Below, piece by piece: positions 51,302 through 62,170 of a stretch of 64,000 nt of DNA (positions are counted from its first letter, which is position 1; every line of letters starts with the position of its first letter). The stretch spans positions 136,722,455 to 136,786,454 of the forward strand of contig NC_068937.1 of assembly GCF_016801865.2 (NCBI RefSeq). The letters are read 5' to 3'. A program made the position numbers and the translations under genes. Source of the stretch: Culex pipiens pallens. Lineage: Eukaryota > Arthropoda > Insecta > Diptera > Culicidae. The notes under the pieces were generated by a model that was given only the letters and a program-made list of their open reading frames with translations, had not been told where the DNA came from and made no database searches.

Positions 51302-52371
51302 TGTGTTATGATTTTTCAAAACATTTTGCCTTGGAATCGATAATTGGGAATCAAAACATATCCACCTTGATTAGATCTCAACACAATGGTAGCCAAAGGG
51401 CAATCTCCAACACGCTCCAGAGACAAGAAAAGGGATTTGGAAGATGGGTAGTGTTTATGCTCCACTTTTTTAAGGTGATAAGGGAAAATCTCCACGGTAA
51501 CCCAAAATAAGTTTCTGTCAATATTTTTGATTTTGGTGAAAAACTTTTTTTTTGCAAAATGATCTATTTTCGCCGCAGCGCTGGGAAACACTTTCAACCC
51601 GAACCCAAACTGTGAATGCGTTTGTGTCCCTGTGCCCTGTTTGTGTGTGAACTAAATAAATCCAATTAAGTAATGTACTGAGTGCATCTGCATGGTGCAT
51701 TTCCGGTGCGTCTGTTCCGTCGAGTCGATGCTCCCCCTTCCACCATCAGGCAGCATCCAAAGAGAGAGAGAGTTGCATCTCCGTGAAGAATTTATTTAGA
51801 TAAAATGGTTTACATTTGCTCTGTGTATTTCTGTTCGTTTTGTGTATGTGCAAAAAAGAAGGGTGGGGGTTTGTGGAATTGTTTCATTTTTGCGTTCGCA
51901 AAACGCTACACAAACCATTGCACTTACTCACTAACGCAATGGTTCGAGAGGCACTCACCCCGCAAAGCATAACAATAACAATAGGTTTTTGTGAATTTGT
52001 GAGTGCGAGTGTGTGTGTGTTTTGGTGCAATCTTGCTATATTTTGTTTAGAGTGTGTCTCCTAGAGAAAAAGGTGGGGTTTTTCGGAATAGAGTTGCTGC
52101 CGTTGCAGTAGCAACTGCCGGAACAGATCCAATTTAGAAAATTAAATGCAATAAAGGAAGTTACACAGCAGCAGACGACTCTGTCACTGGTGTTGTAACG
52201 GGGCTTTTGCTTTGTGGAGTTTTAGAGCTTTGCAAAAACATTGATTTGTGTGTTGTAGCAATGGCAATAGAGTGGATTTTTAATTTGTCGGAAAGTCCTT
52301 TTTTTTTCATTCGTCTGCAGTCCCATAACTAAAGGTTAGAATTGGTTGAGAATCTGTCTGGTTTCGAATAA
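51302..52371. other. Single-copy-looking block
   Basis: Contains AGAGAGAGAGAG at 51,761 and GTGTGTGTGTG at 52,009. Frames up to 93 codons have no features. No termini are seen. Confidence 0.35.
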
Positions 52372-53022
52372 TACAAACTCACACAACCCCACACAAATTC
52401 ACACACAATCACACAAACTCGCACATATTTACACAAACTCAAACAAGCTTACAATCAATCCCACAACCTCACACACACCCACACAAACTCACAGATACTC
52501 ACACAAATTCACACACTATCACACAAACAAACACATATTCACACAAAATCACTCATCTTCACAAAAACTTACATAAACTATCACAGGCCTACACAAACTC
52601 AGACAAACTCTCAAAAATTCACAAAAAAAATCGAATAAACTTACACAATCCCACACAAAATCACAAAAATCACACAAAATCACACAAAAACACACAAAAT
52701 AACACAAAATCACACAAAATCACACAAAATCACACAAAATCACAAAAATCACACAAAATCATAAAAATCACACAAAATCACAAAAATCACACAAAATCAC
52801 ACAAAATCACAAACATCACACAAAATCACACAAAATCACACAAAATCACAAACATCACACAAAATCACAAACATCACACAAAATCACACAAAATCACACA
52901 AAATCACACAATATCACATAAAATCACACAAAATCACACAAAATCACATAAAATCACACAAATTCACACAAAATTACACAAAATCACACAAAATCACACA
53001 AAAACACACAAAATCACACAAT
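52372..53022. repeat. ACACAAAATC 10-bp tandem array
   Basis: About 650 bp of CACACAAAATCACACAAAAT-type units. The first part (52,372-52,640) is degenerate with CTCACACAAACTC variants; the second is far more homogeneous. That contrast suggests recent expansion from one edge of an older array. Confidence 0.85.
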
Positions 53023-55335
53023 TTGACATTTATTTTCAATAGACAGATAACAGTCTTTAAAATATCTTCCAGTTCAAATTAAAGCACCCTCCCGAATTTG
53101 TGTTTCTGCTGACGGCAGCCACCTTTCATGGGCGAGACAAGGCCACAAACCCACCAAGAAGAACAAATCCACCGGACAGACAACGGATGAGCCCAGCGGA
53201 AAGGACCTCGCTCCTCCCCAAACCCAAATCTGGGGAAAAGAAAGTCGCCAAACCGCGCGCGCCCCCGGAATGTAGTGCCATAAATTTCTTTTAATATTAT
53301 TTCGTTTTATATTCTGCACATTTGAATACATTTTCATAATTAAAATAAAATAAGAAAAACTACACACCAACCAGAGCGGAGCGCGCGCTCGGAAAGTCGG
53401 CATGGTTTTTCGATTGTGGACGACGACCACGACTTTGTATCTCCCCATCTCTGAGCTATCCGATGACCTTCTTCCTTGGGGGGCTTCCTTTTCTTTGTGG
53501 CGTTTGGTTTGAGACGAAAAATTATTGGAATTGTTTCCAAATTAAAAGATATTTCTCAGTGACAAGGGAAATCACTAAATCAAAGATTTTACTGCAAATT
53601 ATTTCGCTTCAAATTCAAGTTTTCTAACAAACCTCAGTTTCGCAAAAGTCCCCCGAAATCTTCACATGAAAACGGATATCCTGTCTTTCACACAGCCCAT
53701 CGCAAAACCCACAAAAAAAACCCAACCGATAAAGCCCCCAATCGGCAAATTTATTCCACACTCGAAAATCAGGAAATTTGCTAGTTTTGTGCAGCGCACA
53801 CAATCGCTTTGCGGAGATCTCTTGCTTCCTTTCCAGCCAGCCAGCAGTGTCGATTCAGTTCGATTCGATTCGAAACAAGCTGCACTTTCCCATCAAATTT
53901 GCATCGTTTGCAACCTCGGCTGCCGCTGCTGCATACATGCAGGGGCTCGAGGAGTACAAAAAAAATCTGGTTTCGTTTTGGGAGAGTGAAAAAGCGAGCG
54001 AAAAAAAAACGATTCTAGAAAAAGCCATTTTGTCGCTTCCGATTGCAAAAGAGCGACCACAATAACGATTTTGGCATATTTCACTGAAAAAGAGGAAGCG
54101 ATTTTCTTTTTGGTTGTTGCTTGAAAACAGTGGTTTTGGAGGCCAATTTGGGTGGGATTAGAGAGGGAGAGAGTTTTTTTTTATTGAAAGCGTCACAGTT
54201 TAGTTTGATATTGATGGAGACGATTTCAAATTTTTCACTAGAGGAAATCTGTCAACAAATTTTCTACAAAACAAATATCGTAGTTTAAGCTTGCCTGCTT
54301 TCATCAATATTGAAAATATATGGTAGTGTTTCCAGAATTCTTCAATTTCATTTTCTTCTTATATGAAATATGGTCTGGATACAACCTAACCCCGCCTCTA
54401 GGCGGACTTCTATCTTAAATCAATTTTAACTAATTTTCGATCGTTAAAACCTATTGGAAAGAAGAACTCTTAAAATTAATAAAGAAATTTTTAGGGTTGG
54501 AAGTGTGACTTGTTTTATGTGACTTTGCCGATGTTTTTAAAAAAGTCATTTTTTCTGGGGTCATCTATGGCTGTGTTTTACACCAATATTTTTTATGTTA
54601 TATGTAAAAATAAGTTTGCAGTAATTTTTGTAGTGTCCTAGACTATGCCTCATTTACCATTTAAATGATAATGGTTTCATTCTAGAGTAAAAAAAATGAA
54701 AAACATGCAAAAAAAAAAATCAAAAAGTGGTTGTAAAAACATGAAAAAACTAAATATACAAAAGGTAATGACAGGAGGTGGTAGTATTAGTCAAATACTA
54801 TCAGAAACAAACATAAAATAAACAAGATAATTGCAAATATAAATATTATAAAAGAAACAAGAAAAATATGAAACAAGAGAAGCAAAGTTTTTCATAGAAC
54901 AAAAGTTGCTCAAAATGACCACCTGAACACGGGAAAAATAAAAAAATCGAAATCTAAATCTTCCAACGTGAAAACATGGTTAACTTTAAAAAAGTGTCAA
55001 TTCCCATGTCAGGGTTGCCAGTCAAATTGGAAGATCCATTCTCCCATAAAGACATTAAACTACAACACAGGCGGTAAATTTTCATGGATATATTTACCAA
55101 CATTTTTCATAATAAACTATCCGTCGATGCATAGTTAAACGCTGTCGAGTTTATGACAGATTCCTCGAACCATATCTCGCGAGGATGTACAAGGCAGAAA
55201 TTATATAAACTGCTTAACTTGACGTTCGAAAAAGTTAGATAAATCTATAAAGTTCCTGAAATCATTCCAATTTATATAATTGACATCTGGTTTAAAATGT
55301 GTTGCAAATTTTACTTAAGTTCTCACAACATCCGA
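53023..55335. other. Single-copy-looking block
   Basis: GC-richer at 53,070-54,150, with opposed frames of up to 124 codons (53,074-53,448 minus) and 107 codons (53,666-53,989 plus); none has a domain I recognise. CGATTCAGTTCGATTCGATT at 53,849 is a short 5-7-bp repeat. From 54,180 on it is AT-rich; GTCAGGGTTGCCAGTC at 55,010 resembles a repeat terminus without a partner. Confidence 0.35.
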
Positions 55336-55630
55336 CAGTGTTGCCAGAACATCAATAAATTTGACTCATTGGCCTGTAGTGAATCTTCGTTGAAAATCGC
55401 TTCAAGAAAATCGTGCGATAACAAAAGTCAATACATTTTCTTAAAAGTGTCAACTTTCATGGTTTGGATTTTCTTGAATTGAATTGATTTTTTTGGAAAC
55501 TTATAAAAAATTATCTTTTTGACATTAACAATCGAATTGAAATTTTTGAAGAAAAAAGTTTTTGGAAACTTATATAAATAGACACAGTTTTTGAAATATG
55601 AAGGAAATATTTTTTTCAAAACTGGCTACG
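55336..55630. mobile_element. Possible CAGTGTTGCCAG-ended MITE
   Basis: CAGTGTTGCCAGAACATC at left and TTCAAAACTGGCTACG at right are partly inverted (GTTGCCAG versus GTAGCCAG). The two best-matching bases at the outer right end are missing, and the TSD is unclear. Its similarity to the better-formed unit at 56,585 is the main support. Confidence 0.3.
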
Positions 55631-56584
55631 TTTGATTTGACATTTGAAAACGATATTTATACATTTTTCAATGTGTATTTTTTGAAAAAAAAAAAAAAAC
55701 AATGATTTGTCTTATACAGCAATTCAATTTCAAAAGAGCACAAACCGTGTTCGTTTTTCGGAAAAACCACATTTTTTTTTGATTTTAGCTCCTTGGACGC
55801 AAATGCAAGGTCATTAGTTGGGCTTATAAGGAAAAATAGTTGGATGTTTAAAATATCTAAACATTGGAAAAAGTCGTATGAAACTTTAAAATGCCGTTTT
55901 GATGATGTCTGGACCTGGCTTATGCCTTAAAAATATTTTCATCGGATTCTTCGAGAAATTTCGAGTAAAATTGTGAAACATAAAAAATATCGGCAGAAAC
56001 AAAAAATGAAAGCAAACGGGAAAAATCAATCATCTTCACTCAAACTGCGATAACTCCAAAATTTAAGCGATGACCTCTATTTAAAAAAAATACATTTCCA
56101 TATTTTTTTTTTCAAATGTGTGATCTCTTTAACTTAACATCTAAGAATAATTTTTGAGTGATTTTTTTTCGAAAAATAATATTTAAAAAATGCAAAAAGC
56201 TGTTAAAAGTTTATGTTGCCCCTCCTCCAACATTTGCTAAAAAACATGTTTTTTCAAAAACTTCAAAATTTCATAGAAATTGCCGTGCAATGAACTGAAA
56301 TCAACTGAAAATGCATAATTGAAATAAAATTGTTTAACAATATTTTGATTTTTTGTGAATTTTGAGGTACAGCACAAATCTTGCCAACGAATACTAGTAT
56401 ACAATGCATTTTTTAAACTCTTCTCATTGAAATGTTTAAATCATGACATTTAAGCTGAATATAAAAAAGTGGGAAGTAAAGGTTTTCGAAATTAATAAAA
56501 ATCTTTTAAAATAAAAAATGTTGACTTGTTTTCGAAAATATTTATTGAATCAATAGCAATTGTTTGATTTTTATTAATTTACAA
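55631..56584. other. AT-rich sequence with a Harbinger-like trace
   Basis: GTTTATGTTGCCCCTCCTCC, then TTTTTCAAAAACTTCAAAAT and GAACTGAAATCAACTGAAAA (56,200-56,320), follow the order of the element at 21,293-21,360, so this is a worn copy. The rest is unassigned. Confidence 0.4.
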
Positions 56585-56723
56585 CAGTGTTGCCAATTCT
56601 ACAATATATATGACTCAAGGATCATTCAACTGCCTATCGTATGAAGAACTGAAAAATGGTTCAGGAAGATAAATGATTTGCAGAACATTGATAGACATTC
56701 AGTTTCAGAAACTGGCTACACTG
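56585..56723. mobile_element. CAGTGTTGCCA-terminated small MITE
   Basis: The 139-bp unit starts CAGTGTTGCCAATTC and ends GAAACTGGCTACACTG; the 12-base ends are inverted with one or two mismatches. The same terminus alone occurs at 55,336 and, inverted, at 58,172-58,186 (CTGGCAACACTGT). No target duplication is evident. Confidence 0.45.
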
Positions 56724-58030
56724 TCGGATTCAATGAAGGCCACACCATAAGATTTGCCAAATTATGAAAATTTGAATGATTCTACAAAAATAACTCTAAT
56801 TTTCTTGCATAAAGTCCATTTTAAAACCCCTTTATGGACTCTTCCCAGTGATTCCAGCATTCCAACACCAGCTGGGCCTGGCCAAATCCGTGCCTACTTT
56901 CGCATTCAGCTGCAATCGACGAAAAAATAAAGTTGCAAAAATCCTGAATTTGCGATTCTCATACGTCCCAGAATCAAAGATATCTCCTCCCGGCGGTCGT
57001 CCACAAACGGCCTCAAAATTTCTGGCCGTTCGTCGCCATCGTTCCGCTCCGATGGACTCCTGGAGACGGGGACGGGGAAGGGGAAGAAAGACCGGCATTT
57101 AGTGGTGGCGCGCTGCTTTTTCCGGAAGGGAAGAAGAAAAAAATCGCTTAAGTGAAATTTTCGGGCCAGCCACATTTTCGCAGATGCTGCTGCTGCTGCT
57201 TGCTCCACTGCGGAGAGACATCGCCGGATCGGACGACAACGACTTGGAATTTGGACTTTGCGACATATTCATTTCTTGTTGTAGCCTGCGAGATGGAAGG
57301 ATAGGGGAGGGAGGGGTGACTTTAAAATTCTTAACACGTTCCAGGGTCGTTAATTTGCTGCTTGGCCAACATTTGGCAAATAAAACGAAATAAGAATAAT
57401 GTGATACTCGTCGAAAGGGGGGAGGAGTTGTGGCGTAGGGGAGCGGGGGGTGAATCATACACGGATGGTTTTTTTTTCCGTGGTGGCTCCCGGCAGTCGA
57501 GGCCTGTTCACGAACTTAACGAGACCGCATGTCTCACGAGGAGCTAGGGAGGCGAGAGAGAGGGACAAAAACAGCATCGACCAGGACGTCGTCGTTGGCT
57601 TTTTTGTTGGCCTCGAAAGATGGTTCTAGGGGAGGACGGGGTACGCCTGGACGGAGGGCAATGTATCAAAACGCAATCAAGCGACGGCGTCGGACACAGT
57701 TTGGACCGGAGCAGGAAGACGCAGTTCCGCAGTTGTTCGTGAGACTCATTTTGTGGTTTCTGGGGAGGAAATGGTGGGCTTGTCGAAGTTGCCAGGAATT
57801 TGTAATTTTTGGCACGAGAAGATTAAAGTTTCTTAATCAATAATTTAAAGATAGATTTTAATGTGGTTTGCCAGAAAATTAAGTTGGAACACAAAACATA
57901 GAGATAAATTTAGGTAAGAAGAGTTGAAAATTGAGCAAAATTTCTTTCACCGTGTAAAATGCGCGAAATGCAATGGCAAGAACTAAACTAACTAACGTGG
58001 TTCAAGGGAGATTTTGCCGTCAATTTACAA
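56724..58030. other. GC-rich single-copy-looking block
   Basis: One of the most GC-rich stretches (56,840-57,780), with CTGCTGCTGCTGCTTGCTCC at 57,187 and opposed frames of 84-119 codons. Codon content is rich in R, G and S on one strand and mirrored on the other, typical of chance frames in GC-rich DNA. No domain is seen. Confidence 0.4.
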
Positions 58031-58163
58031 GAGATGATAAATGAGAAATGAGAAATGAGAAATGAGAAATGAGAAATGAGAAATGAGAAATGAGAAATGA
58101 GAAAAAAGAAATGAGAAATGAGAAATGAGAAATGAGAAATGTGAGATGAGAGATGAGAAATGA
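58031..58163. repeat. GAGAAAT 7-bp tandem array
   Basis: About 18 near-identical copies of TGAGAAA over 130 bp, with a few TGAGATG and AAAAGAA variants. The ISHFSFLISHFSF-like minus frame is an artefact of it. Confidence 0.9.
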
Positions 58164-59281
58164 GTTTTTCAAAACTGGCAACACTGTCAAAACTCCAATA
58201 CAACCCCACTCTCTCCTACGCTGTTGGTTTGATTAAAATATCTTGGACGATTGGAATTGGACTCCATGTCAAACACACACATACACACACGTCCTGCTTG
58301 GGGGGACTTGCTGTAAAAAGGGGAGCATCCTCCGGTGGGAGGGGCACACGAACATCCGTTGCAGTTTTTTCCACCAAGTTTCGTTCTCTTTCTCCTTCGG
58401 AGATGTAATACTGCGGGAAACCACATTTTTCTTCGCCCCAACCCACTCTCGAAAACTGGGCTGGGTCCGTTTTACATATGTTACAGTCCCCCCTCTCCCT
58501 ACCTCTCTTTCTAGCAAAGCCCAATTTAAACGTTTTCGTCACGGCTGCAGCCCCAGCTTCGCTCACATTAGACTGTTGCGAAACCATGGCAGTCCCAACT
58601 CACTCTGGGGAGTTGCTGCTAAACGGGAAATATATTGGAAAATGTTAGATTTTGTGCGCTAACTTCTTTTCCGGTTGGATGCTGCTGCTGCAGCAGCGTT
58701 AACGTTGGGGAGAACCCCCCCTCCCTGTCACTTTCCCGCGCATTTTTGTTCTTTCCAGTGGACACACGAGAGAAAGTACAAATTTAATTTTAAAGATTTA
58801 TGAACATCGCAAAAGAAAAAACACAGAAACGGAAGCTTTCACGTGCAGCGCTTCTCGGCGGAGGTTGACGTTGGCTCGAAAGTTAGGGTTAGTTCGCTTT
58901 TTCTGTTGGCGGGTTTTTTTGGGGAAAGGTTTTTGCACCCGCCCGGAAGCGTCACGGGAAGCGAATGACGGATGTACTTTTATTGATTGGGATGAAATTG
59001 ATTCGGGAATATGAACATGCACGAGGGGGGTGTCCGAGGTGTGGGATAGGGGTATTATGAATCAATTTGAGCTTTCCGGAAAGATAAATTGCCGTGTGGG
59101 GGAGCTTGTGAGTGATTCGAATAGTAAAAACATTAGTGAGAACAGGTTGTTTTGCTTGGAGATTGTTTCTTTTGTCATATAGAGATCGAGTTGAGAAAAG
59201 TTTTCTCACATTGAAATTGTTTGAAATAAAAGATTGATAAACCCACCACTAGAAACTAGAAATAGAAAAGTAAAATTAGAA
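58164..59281. other. GC-richer single-copy-looking block
   Basis: Overlapping frames of 139 codons (plus, 58,243-58,662) and 123 codons (minus, 58,216-58,587) occupy the same DNA and cannot both be real; neither has features. TGCTGCTGCTGCAGCAGCG lies at 58,680. No termini are seen apart from CTGGCAACACTGT at 58,174. Confidence 0.35.
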
Positions 59282-59380
59282 ACCGCTCAGCAGTGCCAGT
59301 CGCGCGTCAAATGCGTGAACTGCAAAGGAAATTGCACAGCGAACTATCGCAGCTGCGCTGATGGTTTACTTCCAGGCAAG
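59282..59380 (+). pseudogene. Decayed Gag zinc-knuckle fragment of a non-LTR retrotransposon
   Basis: One frame from 59,282 reads TAQQCQSRVKCVNCKGNCTA and then NYRSCADG. The pattern KCVNCxGxxTANYRxC is the last knuckle of ORF1 (Gag-like) proteins of Jockey-related non-LTR elements, which normally have His where this one has Cys in GNCTANY. Only ~30 codons survive, with no start, no flanking ORF1 and no reverse transcriptase nearby. The frame is AT-flanked on both sides. It is a relic and not functional. Confidence 0.6.
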
Positions 59381-61317
59381 TTTAGGATGTAACGATTATT
59401 AGAATAATGCAATTTTGACTCAATATAAAAACATAAATAAATTCAATTATTGATAGAAATAGTCTTATCAATAAATAAAACATATTTTGTTAGAAATACC
59501 TAAAATGCAATCTTTTTGCTTCTCAAATCACTAAAATTTTAAGCAGATCAAAAAATCTGCACAAATATCATAGCTTATCATCACATCACCACCTGTGTCT
59601 ATCATCGTCACTGTCAAGCTTTTAACCCCTCCACAAATACCCCGAAATAACCCTCGCATACACACACACACAGAATCCACTAATCCGCGTGTGAGTGAGT
59701 TTATGTAAAAATCATTATTTGATGAGTAGCCATGTCGCGGGCGCGTGAGAAGAGAGATGCATTAGCATAAATTTTCCATTTTCCACAAAGCCATCCCCGT
59801 CGCAGCCAGAAGCATCAGTGCCTGCTTAGTTCTAGCACAGACAAGTGGGCGTAAATCGTTTGACGTTTTTAGTAAAAATCCATCAATCAATTCTCACTAG
59901 AGCCATCTAGTTATGAAAGCAGTAAACCAACTGTCAAACTTTTTTATATGAGCTGTGGTGAATTCAAAGCTGTCGTGGTGAGTTTCTAATTAAAAGTTGA
60001 GTTCTAGCAATACAATGTAGTTAGTTTTGCTTCAATAGTGACAAATTGATTTCAAATGAGATTTACGTCCATTTCTCTGTGGTTCTAGTTCGGCTCTCTC
60101 ACAGCCTACTACCGCCAAGTCCTGCGTCCGTGAACGTAATCGTGCGTGAGTACACGATAATGACAGCAAAAGTTTGGCTTACGGTTTTGTTTATTACCCA
60201 CACGATGCATACTTTCCGCGAAATGACGTTCACGTGCGCGGTGGAAAGTTTTTTTTTCCTTTTTCGTTACGATGTTTAATCTTTTTAATTATTATAAACT
60301 GGTGCTCTACCCGGTCCGGGTTTGACTTTGACTAATTAATTGATGTTGTGTGATGTTTTTTGCCCTTTTTCAAATTATGAAGTAACACACACTTCCAGAA
60401 TTACATGCAGGATCATAATTCAACATTTTTTTTCGACCAGTTACAGCTCGAACCACCCTAACCCCCCCATCGCCTAACAAGTCTAATAAATTCTCATTCC
60501 CAATTTTTTGTCACCGGCAGCACCTTCCGGGAGGTGGCGGTGCTCTTTCGTGACAAATGTCAGTTTCCCTACATGGACTGGCTTAGCGCGGCAAATGATA
60601 TCCCGGCCCGGAAACTTTGCCATCCAGGTGTTCTAGGTCAGCCGAATGAGGTAGAATTTTGTGTGCCGGTATAATGAGAAAACACTGACGGTAATGCTGA
60701 ATTATGACAGTTTGCACTCTGATGAGTGGAGAGGTTTACATTTAATTTTAGGGAGAAGTAACTGTTTTAAGAGTTTGAATTTCAAACAAAATTGATTAAA
60801 TCACTTTCATTAACGTTCTGAGTTTGCATATTCTCTCCCAAATAATTAAATTGAAAATCAAATTAGTCAGCCCCAAATCCGTCCCATCAATTGCCGGATA
60901 GTCCAAAACCAAATCAGTGTGGCACCCTCGTGTGGCTATCAAACAAAAAAATAGCATAGATTCGTGCTTTTGAACAATCATCTCCCAAAAGCATATTTCC
61001 CAATAAGTGTGTGTGTGTGTTTTCCCGAGCAATAATGAAATACACAAAAGCACAATCATCGTTTGCTTAATTCGCATTCGCAGCGCCCAATTGGAGAGGC
61101 CCAAAACCGCCCCCACCCTCTCTGCCCAGTCCTACGCCCCTGGACCACTTCATCAAAACAGAGCGCGCTATTTTATAATTGCCAGGCCATATAAAATAAC
61201 GCAAGCACCACTTTACCCTACCTCTACCGATGAAAGAGGAGCTGGTCTCTACGATTTCGCAAAGCTTTTTGAAATTTTATTCCATTTTTCAAAGTCCAAA
61301 GATATAAAACCATAAAA
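59381..61317. other. Single-copy-looking block, weak exon candidate
   Basis: Includes a 70-codon open stretch without ATG at 60,464-60,676. Its part from 60,521 (after TTTTTTGTCACCGGCAG) to 60,650 (before GTAGAA) has moderately GC-rich third positions and plausible splice-like borders. It matches no family I know. CACACACACACAC lies at 59,661 and GTGTGTGTGTG at 61,006. Frames of 77-106 codons elsewhere are without features. Confidence 0.35.
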
Positions 61318-61320
61318 TTA

Positions 61321-61985
61321 CACAGTCCAACAAGATTTTGTCTCTTAGACGAGTATATGTGTTCCTAGTGGAATTTTGCCTGCTGAATCCGAATCCGGGT
61401 CCAGAATTGCTCCAAATGGTCCCAATTTTGAGATACACCCGTTTGAAATGTTAGTTTAGGCCAAAATTAGCTACTTTGTCGACTATTTTACAAAAGAACT
61501 ATTTAATAAACAACTAAACCAATACATGTATCTTAAAGTTCACGTTTTCCCCTTTCTGAAACACCCCTGATTTTTAAAATTTGATTGTTTCTACGCATAT
61601 TTATAGCCATTTTAAAATTATATTTTCAGTTGGCTCTCATTCAAGTTTTTCCAACTTGCATGCAAGTCAAATTCTAATTTTAAAATGGCTATAAATATGC
61701 GTAGAAACAATCAAATTTTAAAAATCAGGGGTGTTTCAGAAAGGGGAAAACGTGAACTTTAAGATACATGTATTGGTTTAGTTGTTTATTAAATAGTTCT
61801 TTTGTAAAATAGTCGACAAAGTAGCTAATTTTGGCCTAAACTAACATTTCAAACGGGTGTATCTCAAAATTGGGACCATTTGGAGCAATTCTGGACCCGG
61901 ATTCGGATTCAGCAGGCAAAAATCTACTAGGAACACATATTCTCGTCTCAGAGACAAGAAACACTTGATTTTTTGTTGAACTGTG
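61321..61985. mobile_element. 0.67-kb foldback element
   Basis: The left arm (61,321-61,619) and right arm (61,675-61,985) are almost identical inverted copies; the right arm has ~12 extra bases near 61,960. The spacer is 55 bp. Ends pair as CACAGTCCAACAA / CACAGTTCAACAA. The trinucleotide TTA is on both sides (61,318-61,320; 61,986-61,988), compatible with a 3-bp duplication. Non-coding; it would fold into one long hairpin if transcribed. Confidence 0.85.
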
Positions 61986-62044
61986 TTATCAAATAATCAC
62001 TCACTATCATGAACAAATGACACGATAGCATGAACTGAAAGGAG

Positions 62045-62170
62045 ACTCTTGAATTATATTTAAAATTTCATGAGTTTTGTTCATGATTTTATGAATTGTA
62101 TTCATGATTTCATGAACTTGGTTCATAATTTCATGAATGGTGGTCATGAATAAAATTCACGATTTCACGG
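62045..62170. repeat. TTCATGATTTCATGAA degenerate ~22-bp array
   Basis: Four to five units of roughly 21-23 bp (TTCATGATTTTATGAATTGT, TTCATGATTTCATGAACTTG, TTCATAATTTCATGAATGG, TCATGAATAAAATTCACG). Each is itself palindromic around CATGAT/CATGAA. Confidence 0.6.

Noticed and set aside
52372..53022. Coding repeat protein
   Set aside because: Simple 10-bp array with stops in most frames.
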